Of a stretch of DNA of 64,000 bases, positions 1 to 8,444 are shown piece after piece (position 1 is the stretch's first letter; every line of letters starts with the position of its first letter). Made by a program: the position numbers and the translations under genes. This stretch comes from JAITWN01 sp964581365. Lineage in GTDB: Bacteria; Pseudomonadota; Gammaproteobacteria; SZUA-140. The stretch spans positions 1 to 64,000 of the forward strand of contig CAZOOF010000004.1 in the NCBI GenBank assembly GCA_964581365.1. The letters are read 5' to 3'. A model generated the notes under the pieces. That model did not search any database and was not told the DNA's origin. It saw only the letters and a list, made by a program, of their open reading frames with translations.

Positions 1-94
1 CGGCGGCTCGATGCGGGATCCGGAGGTGATCGCGGCCGCGGATGAACACGGCATCGCGATGGTCGTCACGGGAATGAGGCAGTTCAGACACTGA
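1..94 (+). CDS. purH: PurH C-terminus (partial): AICAR formyltransferase / IMP cyclohydrolase
   Basis: Only the last 30 residues are present, in the frame starting at base 2 and ending with TGA at 92-94. They contain GGSMRDPEVIAAADEHGIAM and end TGMRQFRH, the conserved C-terminus of bifunctional PurH, which carries out the last two steps of purine synthesis (AICAR to FAICAR to IMP). In many gammaproteobacteria purH is followed directly by purD. Here purD lies 4.3 kb downstream with two opposite-strand genes in between. The short tail makes the call depend on a very conserved motif, but that motif is distinctive. Confidence 0.9.
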   Translation, partial: GGSMRDPEVIAAADEHGIAMVVTGMRQFRH

Positions 95-102
95 GGCCGG
101 CG

Positions 103-130
103 AGCGCTGAAGGCTCCGCCCTTCAGCGCT
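103..130. terminator. Perfect 11-bp hairpin between convergent genes
   Basis: Arms at 103-113 (AGCGCTGAAGG) and 120-130 (CCTTCAGCGCT) are perfectly complementary with a 6-base loop. It sits in the 57-base gap between the purH stop and the stop of the opposite-strand propeller gene, the expected place for a bidirectional terminator. No clear U-tract follows on either strand, so its termination activity is inferred from position and symmetry. Confidence 0.55.
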
Positions 131-151
131 GCCGCGCAGGCACAGCCCACC

Positions 152-2236
152 TCAACGCATCCGGCCCGGAGCCGATCCGGACTCGAACCGGTTTCTGAGC
201 ATCGCTCCCAGCGCCGCGATCATCAGCACCAGCAGCCATCCCGGACCGTTTGCGCCAACTCCCGATTCACCCTGAACTTCCGGCGCCGTCAGGGCGTAGA
301 CTGCAACGAGACCGCTGCTGCGGTTGCCGGCGCTGTCCATCGCCAGGACAGACAGACTGGAAGCGGTCTCGAGCACCAGCGGTCCCTGATACCGCCGCGC
401 CGGCGCCACCGGCTCACCGGCATCATCGAGCTCAGGCTCGGCTCCGTCCAGCCGGTAGAAAACGCCGGCGCATCCCGAACCCGGCCCATCATCGCACCCC
501 AGCGATACGGTGAGTGGTGCCACATAGTTGCCGCTCGGAACGCTGACCGAGATCAGAGGAGCCGCGAGATCGATGAAATAGCTGCGGCTCAGCGGCGTCT
601 CGGCATTACCGGCGCCGTCGATCGCCAGCGCCCGCAGTGTCACGACTCCGGTGAGATGCCGGATCGGGTCGAGTTCGCTTTCCGGAATCGAGGGATCAGG
701 AAACAGACTGGCGAGAGATAGGGGCGCGACATACTCGGGCGAGTTCGCATCGGGTTCGGTCCCGTCCAGCGTATAGTAGATGGTGCAGCCGAATTCCGGC
801 TGATCATCCACACACTTCAGCTGGACCCGCGGATCGGCTTCCGCGCCGTAGATCCCCTCGGGAAGTGACACCTGGACCGCGGGCGCAAGATTGTCCACCG
901 CATACATAGCGGTACGAATCCGCTCCCGATTGCCTGCTGTATCTTCGGAGAAAAAGCGCAGGCTGGTATTGGCGACCGGCACGGTCACCGGCCCGGCGGC
1001 GCAATCGGCCGGGGCCTCAGGATCATCGCCATCGCTGCGGTAACAAACCTGCAGACAGTCGGCCGCACCGGCCACGCAGGCGAGCTCGACCATTCCCGCC
1101 TCGCGGTAGGCGCCTGCTTCCCGATCGAGCCCGGTCACCGGCAAGCGGATATCCAGCCGTGCCAGAGGTTGGGGCAGGTCGATGCCGTCGATACGGCTCA
1201 GCTCGCCGCCGAGATGCAGCGCCTGCCGTTCAGCATCGACGATCAGGGTCTCGACCGACGCGATCGCCGAATCGCCACCTGGATTCCAGGCCATGAGCTC
1301 CGGCACTTCGGCATCGCTGCGGAATCCGGCAATGCGCTCGCGCGGCGCACCATCCACCTGGGTGAAGGTGCCGCCCGCATACAAGCGCACGCCGGCACCA
1401 TCCCAGGCGAGCGCGCGCACTTCACCATCGATGCCAGGATTCCAGCCGAGCATGGCGCCGCTTGTGAGTTCGAGCGCCGCCAGATTGCTGACCGTGCCGA
1501 TCTGGAAATCACCGCCTGCATACAGCACTCCCTCGCCCAGGCTGAGAGCCTGCACACGCGCCCCGCCTGCCGGCGACGGTGCCCACTCCAGCGCGGCGGC
1601 GCTCGATATGGACAGCGCTGCCAGACCATTGCGAACCGTTCCCGAGATCGAAGCGTAGTCTCCGCCCGCATAGAGCCGACCGGTGCTCTCTTCGAGCGCC
1701 AGCGCATGCACCGGCCCATCCGGATCCGGTCGCCACGGCAGGGCGTTATCGGTGTTGACCTGGGTATCGAGGCTGGCCAGGCGCGAGCGGGGCGCACCGC
1801 CGATTTCGCTGAAATCGCCACCCGCATACAGGATCCGGCCGTTCGTGGAACGGGCAAAGGCGCGCACCGCGCCATCGGACCCCGGATCCCAGGGGGTGAC
1901 ATTACCACTGGCTGTATTTATTGCGGCGATGTTCGAGCGCGGGACGGCCCGTACCGTGCTGAAGTCTCCACCCACGAACACCACAGCGCCATTGGCAGAC
2001 AGCTCCAGCGCATACACCGGGCCATCCGTGTCAGCGATCCAGTCCGCCTGGACACTGCCATCACGCAGATCGATCGATGCCAGATTGCTGCGCCCGGCCC
2101 CCAAGGTGAAATCGCCGCCGATGATCAACCTGTCACCAGCGACGATCGCCGCATGGATGACGGGGCCGGCGGCCGCGGCCATCCCGGTCACGAGCATCAG
2201 CGCCAGGAATGCGCCAAGCATCCGGATCCGTGCCAT
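152..2236 (-). CDS. Exported repeat protein: beta-propeller-like repeats, chitobiase-C-like modules, C-terminal membrane tail
   Basis: Predicted 694 residues. A signal peptide (MARIRMLGAFLALMLVTG, then AAAAG) is followed by about seven repeats of the form GPVxALxL...LYAGGDF...R..LAxLD...W.PxxDG, spanning roughly residues 25-380. These resemble delta-60/DUF5122 repeats, which form propellers. Three modules then follow that resemble the chitobiase/beta-hexosaminidase C-terminal domain (YYTLDGTEPDANSP; ALAIDGAGNAE), each with a pair of cysteines that could form a disulfide. The end, GPGWLLVLMIAALGAMLRNRF, is a hydrophobic segment plus basic residues, like a C-terminal sorting or anchor signal. 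ATG 2236 is chosen over GTG 2239 because GGGGAGG lies 7 bases before it. It forms a TGATG junction with the upstream paralogue. Function unknown; a surface adhesin or binding protein is inference. Confidence 0.75.
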   Translation of the reverse strand: MARIRMLGAFLALMLVTGMAAAAGPVIHAAIVAGDRLIIGGDFTLGAGRSNLASIDLRDGSVQADWIADTDGPVYALELSANGAVVFVGGDFSTVRAVPRSNIAAINTASGNVTPWDPGSDGAVRAFARSTNGRILYAGGDFSEIGGAPRSRLASLDTQVNTDNALPWRPDPDGPVHALALEESTGRLYAGGDYASISGTVRNGLAALSISSAAALEWAPSPAGGARVQALSLGEGVLYAGGDFQIGTVSNLAALELTSGAMLGWNPGIDGEVRALAWDGAGVRLYAGGTFTQVDGAPRERIAGFRSDAEVPELMAWNPGGDSAIASVETLIVDAERQALHLGGELSRIDGIDLPQPLARLDIRLPVTGLDREAGAYREAGMVELACVAGAADCLQVCYRSDGDDPEAPADCAAGPVTVPVANTSLRFFSEDTAGNRERIRTAMYAVDNLAPAVQVSLPEGIYGAEADPRVQLKCVDDQPEFGCTIYYTLDGTEPDANSPEYVAPLSLASLFPDPSIPESELDPIRHLTGVVTLRALAIDGAGNAETPLSRSYFIDLAAPLISVSVPSGNYVAPLTVSLGCDDGPGSGCAGVFYRLDGAEPELDDAGEPVAPARRYQGPLVLETASSLSVLAMDSAGNRSSGLVAVYALTAPEVQGESGVGANGPGWLLVLMIAALGAMLRNRFESGSAPGRMR

Positions 2237-4161
2237 CACCGCGCCTCCCCGGAACTCAGACGCCGCCAGCCAAGCAATGCCAGGACGGACACGATCAGCA
2301 GTTCGCCGAATCCCAGCGCTCCGGCCTCGCCACGGATGCGCACGTACTCGGCGCGTCGCACACCCTCAGGGTTGCCGGCGCCATCGACCGAGAAGAACTG
2401 CAGCACGGTAGTGCGATCGATTCGAATTGGCCCGGTATAGAGCGGGGATGATGCCGTTGGCAAGGTTCCGTCGGTGGTATAGCGGGTTTCGACGCAGCCG
2501 GGACGCTGGTCCGCGCAGCTCAGCCGCACCTGCAGTGAACCATCGAATACGCCCGATGGCGGATCGGCAACGGTAGTCGGCGGATCGATCTCAACGATAT
2601 AGCGCTCGACGCCCGCATTCTCGACGTTTCCCACCAGGTCGACGGAAAAAAACCTCAGCTCCACATCCGCCGAGAGATTGATCGGCCCGGTATAGCGGTT
2701 CGAATCGGTGTTCGGTTCACTCCCGTCCAGGGTGTAGTACGTGGCCGCACAACCCGAACCGGCGCCATCGTCACACACCAGACGGACGAGCCCTTCGTCG
2801 CGTGAACTGATGAAGCCGCCCGGCGGCTCGGCGCGCGTCAGTGGCGGATCGTCCTCCGGCGGCAATGCCTCCAGTGCCACGAGACCTCCGCGCGGGACAC
2901 CATCGATCACCGCAAACGCACCGCCTGCATAGAGGATGTCGCGGTCATCCTCCACACCTTCATCCCCCGGACCCTGATCATCTTCTTCATCTTCGCCATC
3001 GTCCGGCTCCTCCGCCGGTGCGGCAGGCGCATCCCAGGCACCCAGCAGAACGTACGCGGCGGCGTCGGCAGCCACGACCCAGGCGACCAGCGGCGTGCCC
3101 TCGATGGTGTCCACCGCCGCCAGGCGGGAGCGCCCGGTGCCGGCGACGGTATCGAAGTCGCCGCCGAGATAGATCGCCCCGCGATCGAAGCCGACCGCGA
3201 GCGCATGGACAGGACCATCGATCCGCGGATTCCAGACCAGTGGTGCGCCGGAATCCAGGTCGAAGGCAGCAGCGCCGATCTGGGGCACGCCGCCGATCGA
3301 GGAGAAATCCCCCCCGGCGTAGATCACGCCGCGTTCAGCGATCGAACGCAGGGCCAGCACCGCACCGTCATCGATCGGAGGCGCCCAATCGGAAAAACGG
3401 AAGGTGCTCAGTTCGATGGCAGCGAGCCGTTCGCCGACTGAGGCTTCCTCGTCTTCGCTGTCGCCGTCCTCCACCACTGGAACGAAGCGGCCACCGACAT
3501 ACAGCCGGTTGTTGACGACGGTCAGCGCATTGATCAGTGCTCCTGGCTCGAACAAGGGCCGCTGCCCCAGTCCGCTCAGATTGCCGGTACCCAGCAGTCC
3601 CAGCTCCGCGATGGCGCGCCGCTCGGCGCCGCCGATCCGCGAAAAACCGCCACCAATATAGAGCGAAGTGCCGACGGGGGAAGGTGTTATCGCCCGTACC
3701 GGTCCGTCGGCACCGGGATTCCAGGTGTCGGGCAGACCGAGCGTGGTGTCCACGGCGGCGAGACGTTCGCGAAACTGCCCTCCCACTGCGGCGAAATCAC
3801 CGCCCAGATAGAGAGCGCTGCCAGCGGGGTTCAGCCACATTGCATATACGGGACCGTCAGGAGCGGGATCCCAGGCTGTCACTTCACCCGTGCTCAGATC
3901 GAATGCGGCCAGATTGCGACGGGTCACCACCGTATCGATGAGCGGATCCGCGGGGCTCACCTGGGTAAAATCTCCCCCGACATAGAGAATCCTGGCCGCC
4001 CGGTCCAGGGCAAGCGCATGCACCGGACCATCGGTGGCCCAAAGCCCGGCTCGTATTTCCACCGCATCCGCCGTAGCCGACAGGATCGCAGCCCAGGAAA
4101 CCAGCAGGGCGCCACAGCGCGGCAGGAAGCCAGCCGAATGGGTGATTCTCGGAAAATTCAC
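2236..4161 (-). CDS. Exported repeat protein, paralogue of the downstream gene
   Basis: Predicted 641 residues from a GTG at 4161. The N-terminus (MNFPRITHSAGFLPRCGALL and a further hydrophobic stretch ending SATADA) looks like a signal peptide. About seven propeller-type repeats follow (for example LYVGGDFTQV, LYLGGDFAAVGGQFRERL, IYLGGDFDTVAGTGRSRL), interrupted by an acidic insert rich in E, D and P near residues 365-390. Two chitobiase-C-like modules (YYTLDGSEPNTDS; YTTDGTLPTASSP) each carry two cysteines. The tail GFGELLIVSVLALLGWRRL is hydrophobic then basic. The frame stays open upstream to 4560 across the purD start, but that stretch is arginine-rich and non-conserved in look, so I reject the longer start; no strong Shine-Dalgarno marks GTG 4161. 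The two genes share one base (TGATG) and are surely cotranscribed. No enzymatic motif is visible. Confidence 0.72.
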   Translation of the reverse strand: MNFPRITHSAGFLPRCGALLVSWAAILSATADAVEIRAGLWATDGPVHALALDRAARILYVGGDFTQVSPADPLIDTVVTRRNLAAFDLSTGEVTAWDPAPDGPVYAMWLNPAGSALYLGGDFAAVGGQFRERLAAVDTTLGLPDTWNPGADGPVRAITPSPVGTSLYIGGGFSRIGGAERRAIAELGLLGTGNLSGLGQRPLFEPGALINALTVVNNRLYVGGRFVPVVEDGDSEDEEASVGERLAAIELSTFRFSDWAPPIDDGAVLALRSIAERGVIYAGGDFSSIGGVPQIGAAAFDLDSGAPLVWNPRIDGPVHALAVGFDRGAIYLGGDFDTVAGTGRSRLAAVDTIEGTPLVAWVVAADAAAYVLLGAWDAPAAPAEEPDDGEDEEDDQGPGDEGVEDDRDILYAGGAFAVIDGVPRGGLVALEALPPEDDPPLTRAEPPGGFISSRDEGLVRLVCDDGAGSGCAATYYTLDGSEPNTDSNRYTGPINLSADVELRFFSVDLVGNVENAGVERYIVEIDPPTTVADPPSGVFDGSLQVRLSCADQRPGCVETRYTTDGTLPTASSPLYTGPIRIDRTTVLQFFSVDGAGNPEGVRRAEYVRIRGEAGALGFGELLIVSVLALLGWRRLSSGEAR

Positions 4162-4354
4162 GGAGAAAACAGTGTGGCAGCGAGATGGTTCATCATAACC
4201 CTCTGACCGGCCACCGGCCAAGGAATTCCCCTGCTCCCGTGCTCCGCGCCTTCGTCTCCTGCTGTGGCGACGACGCTCCAGCCCAACGATTCCCCCGCAG
4301 GCGCTACGATGCGGTATCCTTTCTGCCTCATTCACGAGCCATACCGGATCGCCC

Positions 4355-5641
4355 ATGAACGTACTGATCATCGGCAGTGGGGGCCGCGAGCACGCGCTGG
4401 CCTGGAAAGCGGCGCAGTCTCCGCTCGCCGACCGCATATTCGTCGCCCCCGGCAATGCCGGCACCGCCCGCGAACTGCGCATCGAAAACGTGCCGATCGA
4501 TGTACTGGACATCGATGGCCTGCTCCGGTTCGCGCGAGAGAATGACATCGGCCTGACCATCGTCGGACCGGAAGCTCCGCTGGTCGCCGGTATCGTCGAT
4601 GCCTTCCGCGCCGAAGGCCTGCGTTGTTTCGGACCGGAGCGCGCCGCCGCCCAGCTCGAAGGCTCGAAGGCTTACGCCAAGGATTTCCTCGCCCGCCATG
4701 GCATTCCCACGGCGGCCTATGCGGTATTCAGCGAGGCGGCGCTGGCGCGTGACTGGATTCGCGCTCACGGCGCGCCACTGGTGGTCAAAGCCGATGGACT
4801 TGCCGCTGGCAAGGGCGTCATCATTGCCCGCACCGTGGATGAGGCGATCGCCGCCGTCGATGACATGCTCGAAGCCAATGCCTTCGGCGATGCCGGCCAT
4901 CGCGTGGTGATCGAGGAATTCCTCGAGGGCGAGGAAGCGAGCTTCATCGTCATGAGTGACGGCAACACCGTGCTGCCGATGGCCAGTTCCCAGGACCACA
5001 AAGCACGCGACGATGGCGATACCGGACCCAACACTGGCGGCATGGGGGCCTATTCACCCGCGCCGGTGATCACCGCCGAAATGCACGAACGGGTCATGCG
5101 CGAAGTGATCGAACCCACCATCCGCGGCATGGCGGCAGATGGCGTACGTTATACCGGCTTTCTGTACGCCGGCCTGATGATCGGCGCGGACGGATGCCCA
5201 CGTGTGCTGGAATTCAATTGCCGCTTCGGTGACCCCGAAACGCAGCCGATCATGCTGCGCCTGCGTTCCGACCTGGTCGCGCTCTGCCTAGCGGCAACCG
5301 AAGAGCGTCTCGCGAGCATGACGGCGGACTGGGATCCGCGCTGCGCCTTGGGTGTCGTACTGGCGGCCGAAGGATACCCGGGCAGCTACCGCAAGGGCGA
5401 TCGCATCGAAGGGCTGGAAGCCGCCGCCGCTACCGGCGCGCAGATATTCCACGCCGGAACCGCACTGGATGACGAGGGCCAGGTGTTGACTGCTGGCGGG
5501 CGCGTACTCTGTGTCTGCGCCCTGGGTGACACCGTGCTGGCAGCCCAGCAAGCGGCCTATGAGGGCGTCGATCGCATCCGCTGGCCGGGGATGTTCTGCC
5601 GCCGTGACATCGGTCATCGCGCCATCGCTCGCGAAAACTGA
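4355..5641 (+). CDS. purD: Phosphoribosylamine--glycine ligase
   Basis: 428 residues, the normal PurD length. It joins 5-phosphoribosylamine to glycine with ATP, the second step of purine synthesis. The N-terminus MNVLIIGSGGREHALAWKAA is the PurD signature. ATP-grasp features follow: VVKADGLAAGKGVIIA, EEFLEGEEASF, and the hallmark HKARDDGDTGPNTGGMGAYSP, then EFNCRFGDPETQ with the metal-binding region. It starts 193 bases from the start of the opposite-strand propeller gene, so this gap must hold its promoter. tsaC follows after 5 bases. Confidence 0.97.
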   Translation: MNVLIIGSGGREHALAWKAAQSPLADRIFVAPGNAGTARELRIENVPIDVLDIDGLLRFARENDIGLTIVGPEAPLVAGIVDAFRAEGLRCFGPERAAAQLEGSKAYAKDFLARHGIPTAAYAVFSEAALARDWIRAHGAPLVVKADGLAAGKGVIIARTVDEAIAAVDDMLEANAFGDAGHRVVIEEFLEGEEASFIVMSDGNTVLPMASSQDHKARDDGDTGPNTGGMGAYSPAPVITAEMHERVMREVIEPTIRGMAADGVRYTGFLYAGLMIGADGCPRVLEFNCRFGDPETQPIMLRLRSDLVALCLAATEERLASMTADWDPRCALGVVLAAEGYPGSYRKGDRIEGLEAAAATGAQIFHAGTALDDEGQVLTAGGRVLCVCALGDTVLAAQQAAYEGVDRIRWPGMFCRRDIGHRAIAREN

Positions 5642-5646
5642 TCCGG

Positions 5647-6219
5647 ATGGCGCCCGCGCCTTCCTGGCACCTGCGGCTGGCACGACATCATATCGAGGCC
5701 GGCGGCATCGTGGCGTACCCCACGGAGTCGGTATGGGGATTGGGCTGCGACCCCCACGCGCGCGATGCGGTGGAGCGGCTGCTCGAACTCAAGCAGCGCC
5801 CGGTCACGCTGGGCCTGATCCTGATCGGCGCCTCATACGAGCAGATTGCACCGTACATAGACACCGGCATGATCGACCGGGCAGCCCTCGACCGGGCGCG
5901 ACGCAGCTGGCCAGGCCCGACCACCTGGCTGTTACCCGCCGCAGATACAGTGCCGCCCTGGATCCGCGGCAGACATGCCTCGGTCGCGCTTCGCGTCACC
6001 GCCCACCCCGTAGCCGCCGCATTGTGCGCCACGGTGGGACGAGCCATTGTATCCACCAGCGCCAACATCCATGGACGACGCCCACCCCGTACCGCACTCC
6101 GCCTGCGGGCGGGCCTGGGTCGGCAGGTGGATTACATTCTGCCCGGGGCGACGGGAGGAGCTCCCAGGCCGACCCGGATACGCGATGCACTCAGCGGCCG
6201 TACCCTGCGTCCGGGCTGA
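5647..6219 (+). CDS. tsaC: Threonylcarbamoyl-AMP synthase (Sua5/YrdC family)
   Basis: 190 residues, the length of the single-domain TsaC form. It makes threonylcarbamoyl-adenylate from threonine, bicarbonate and ATP for the t6A modification of ANN-decoding tRNAs. Seen: GGIVAYPTESVWGLGCDP (the family YPTE.VWGLG motif), LKQRPVTLGLILI, WPGPTTWLLPA and VSTSANIHGRRPPRT, which line the nucleotide pocket. It follows purD by 5 bases and precedes hemF by 66. tsaC beside hemF is a common gammaproteobacterial pairing, although topA, which often sits upstream of it, is elsewhere in this window. Confidence 0.93.
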   Translation: MAPAPSWHLRLARHHIEAGGIVAYPTESVWGLGCDPHARDAVERLLELKQRPVTLGLILIGASYEQIAPYIDTGMIDRAALDRARRSWPGPTTWLLPAADTVPPWIRGRHASVALRVTAHPVAAALCATVGRAIVSTSANIHGRRPPRTALRLRAGLGRQVDYILPGATGGAPRPTRIRDALSGRTLRPG

Positions 6220-6285
6220 TGATGCAAACCGCGCATAGCTGCGCTAGAATCATCCCGTATATCCCACACCGGAAGCGCGTCAATT

Positions 6286-7200
6286 ATGGATCAGCCTGAT
6301 ATCACCGCAGTCAAGGAATACCTTCTCGACCTTCAGACCCGCATCACAACGGCTTTGGCCGAGGAAGACGGTACCGCGAGTTTCCATGAGGATCTATGGG
6401 AGCGCCCCGAAGGCGGCGGCGGCCGTACCCGCGTCCTCTCCGAAGGCGCGGTGTTCGAGCAGGGTGGCGTCAACTTTTCCCATGTGACCGGGGCCAGCAT
6501 GCCCGCCGCAGCAACCGCGAGCCGGCCGGAGCTGGCGGGACGCCGGTATGAAGCGCTGGGGGTTTCTCTAGTTATCCACCCCCGCAACCCCTATGTGCCC
6601 ACCTCACATGCCAACGTGCGATTTTTCATCGCCACCAAGCCGGGGGCGGCTCCGATCTGGTGGTTCGGCGGCGGCTTCGATCTGACGCCGTATTACGGCT
6701 TCGAAGACGATTGCCGGCACTGGCATCGTGTGGCGTACGACGCCTGCGCTCCGTTCGGCGAAGAAACCTATGAGCACTACAAGCGCTGGTGCGATGAGTA
6801 CTTTTATCTGCGCCACCGCAAGGAGCCGCGCGGCGTGGGCGGCCTTTTCTTCGACGATCTGAACGAGGGCGGATTCGAGCGCTGTTTCGAATTCATGCGC
6901 AGCGTCGGCGACCATTACATCCCTGCCTACCGGCCGATCGTCGCCCGCCGGAAGGACCTGGAGTGGGGCGAACGCGAACGTGATTTCCAGCTCTATCGTC
7001 GTGGCCGCTATGTGGAATTCAATCTGATCTACGATCGGGGCACCGTCTTCGGCCTGCAGACGGGCGGTCGCACGGAGTCCATTCTGATGTCCCTGCCGCC
7101 GCTGGTGAAGTGGCGCTACAACTGGAAACCCGAAGAAGGAACCGAGGAAGCACGCCTGTACAGCGACTTCCTGCGGCCGAGAGACTGGCTGCGGGAATGA
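6286..7200 (+). CDS. hemF: Oxygen-dependent coproporphyrinogen III oxidase
   Basis: 304 residues, matching HemF. It oxidatively decarboxylates two propionates of coproporphyrinogen III to give protoporphyrinogen IX in aerobic heme synthesis, in the cytosol. Diagnostic stretches are VNFSHVTGASMP, NPYVPTSHANVRFF, WWFGGGFDLTPYYGFEDD, HRKEPRGVGGLFFDDL, YVEFNLIYDRGTVFGLQTGG and ESILMSLPPLVKW. A TAGAAT sequence at 6245-6250 could be a -10 element, with no convincing -35. The gene ends before a strong hairpin at 7211-7237. Confidence 0.97.
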   Translation: MDQPDITAVKEYLLDLQTRITTALAEEDGTASFHEDLWERPEGGGGRTRVLSEGAVFEQGGVNFSHVTGASMPAAATASRPELAGRRYEALGVSLVIHPRNPYVPTSHANVRFFIATKPGAAPIWWFGGGFDLTPYYGFEDDCRHWHRVAYDACAPFGEETYEHYKRWCDEYFYLRHRKEPRGVGGLFFDDLNEGGFERCFEFMRSVGDHYIPAYRPIVARRKDLEWGERERDFQLYRRGRYVEFNLIYDRGTVFGLQTGGRTESILMSLPPLVKWRYNWKPEEGTEEARLYSDFLRPRDWLRE

Positions 7201-7210
7201 TGGATCAGAT

Positions 7211-7237
7211 CCGGTGCGCGGCCTGACCGCGCACCGG
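7211..7237. terminator. Perfect 10-bp GC hairpin after hemF
   Basis: Arms 7211-7220 (CCGGTGCGCG) and 7228-7237 (CGCGCACCGG) pair perfectly around a 7-base loop. The hairpin begins 10 bases after the hemF stop and lies in the 95-base gap before the convergent small membrane-protein gene. There is no U-tract. A bidirectional terminator or mRNA 3'-end stabiliser is the likely role. Confidence 0.6.
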
Positions 7238-7295
7238 CCCGGGCTTCAGCATACTGCCGTGTCCCGCCACACGCAGCCCTAGACTGCTGACGACG

Positions 7296-7496
7296 TCAGT
7301 CGCCTGTTTCCTGCTCGTCACCAGCCATGGCGATGGCTGTCAGCTCACGCTGCAGGGTGGCCCTGATATGCTCCACTGTGCCTTCGTAGATGTATTCGCT
7401 CTGCGCGAGCAGCTCATCGTAGCGCTGGCTCTGCACGATGTTGCCGACGACGCTGAGCGCCAGCAATCCCAGAAGTACGTAGTTGGTATTGTTCAT
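7296..7496 (-). CDS. Small single-pass membrane protein, function unknown
   Basis: 66 residues. Residues 5-22 (NYVLLGLLALSVVGNIVQ) form one likely transmembrane helix, followed by a polar, acidic tail of about 40 residues that could be a short amphipathic helix (YEGTVEHIRATLQRELTAIA). It starts 74 bases after the apaH stop on the same strand and could be cotranscribed. GGAAACGGG upstream is a weak Shine-Dalgarno. No family is recognised. Coding status rests on the membrane helix and the clean start, so confidence is moderate. Confidence 0.5.
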   Translation of the reverse strand: MNNTNYVLLGLLALSVVGNIVQSQRYDELLAQSEYIYEGTVEHIRATLQRELTAIAMAGDEQETGD

Positions 7497-7570
7497 TGAT
7501 CAGCCCGTTTCCGCGCGGGACGTCCCGCGATTCTTCCAAAGCCGCTCGTTCGCAGCTCGCGCCGGCATAT

Positions 7571-8398
7571 TCATTCACTGTAGGTGCAATAGGCGGGACA
7601 GGGCGCGGAATGCCACTGCACGGGGTGCGCGTCCAGCCGCAGGGCACTCAACTTCCCGCCCCATACGCAACCTGAATCGGTCGCATATATCCCGGGCGCC
7701 TCATAACAGCCCAGTACCGCCCAGTGCCCGAACACTACCGTGGCATTGGCGCTGGCGCGCCCGGGCACCTCAAACCAGGGAATCAATCCGTCCTCTCTTC
7801 CGCGCACCGGCCCACGCGCGCCGATCCGCAGCCGACCGTCAGGGTCACACATACGCAGGCGGGTAAAACAGTTGATGATGAAGCGCCAGCGCTCCATACC
7901 CTGCAGGCGCTCGGACCACAGCTCGGGATAATCGCCATACATGCCGGCGAGCAGCTCCGCAGCGCGCTCCGAACGCAGCTCGTTCTCGACTTCGCGCGCA
8001 CAGCGCTCCGCAGCGGCGATATCCCACTGTGGCGCCAGACCCGCATGGATCAGCACCGTACCGGCATCGCGGTACATGAGCGGGCGCGTGCGCAACCAAT
8101 CGATCAGCTCATCGCGATCGGGAGCGGTCAGAATCTCATCGAGCGTGTCGCTTGCGCCAGGCCGGCGCGAACCAGCGGCAACCGCGAGCAGATGCAGCTC
8201 GTGATTACCGAGCACAGCGACCGCCGACTCTCCCAGTCCTTTCACGAAACGCAATACTTCCAGCGAACGCGGACCACGATTGATCAGATCACCGGCGAAC
8301 CACAGCCGGTCCGCACTGGCATCAAATTCGATGAGATCGAGCAGGGACTGCAACTCTTCGTAGCAGCCCTGGACATCCCCTATGACGTACAGCGCCAT
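7571..8398 (-). CDS. apaH: Symmetrical bis(5'-nucleosyl)-tetraphosphatase
   Basis: 275 residues. ApaH hydrolyses Ap4A to two ADP and also removes Np4 caps from RNA. The calcineurin-like phosphoesterase motifs are present: YVIGDVQGCYEEL (DxH-type motif, here GDVQG), WFAGDLINRGPRSLEVL, VLGNHELHLLAVA, and later HAGLAPQWD and FGHWAVLG. ATG 8398 is preferred over an upstream in-frame start at 8458 because AGGAGAG lies just ahead of it and the protein then begins MALYVIGDVQG as in the family. Downstream is the small membrane protein; upstream is dtd on the same strand. Confidence 0.95.
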   Translation of the reverse strand: MALYVIGDVQGCYEELQSLLDLIEFDASADRLWFAGDLINRGPRSLEVLRFVKGLGESAVAVLGNHELHLLAVAAGSRRPGASDTLDEILTAPDRDELIDWLRTRPLMYRDAGTVLIHAGLAPQWDIAAAERCAREVENELRSERAAELLAGMYGDYPELWSERLQGMERWRFIINCFTRLRMCDPDGRLRIGARGPVRGREDGLIPWFEVPGRASANATVVFGHWAVLGCYEAPGIYATDSGCVWGGKLSALRLDAHPVQWHSAPCPAYCTYSE

Positions 8399-8444
8399 CG
8401 TCTCTCCTGTGGAGGCATGGTTTCGTCTCGTGCGCGAACGCCGC

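Noticed and set aside
152..4161. Periodic sequence in the propeller genes as a CRISPR array or DNA repeat
   Set aside because: The periodicity is at the protein level, with diverged DNA and variable spacing; there are no identical direct repeats or cas genes.
4162..4560. N-terminal extension of the second propeller protein into purD
   Set aside because: It is arginine-rich, overlaps the conserved purD start, and would bury the signal peptide.
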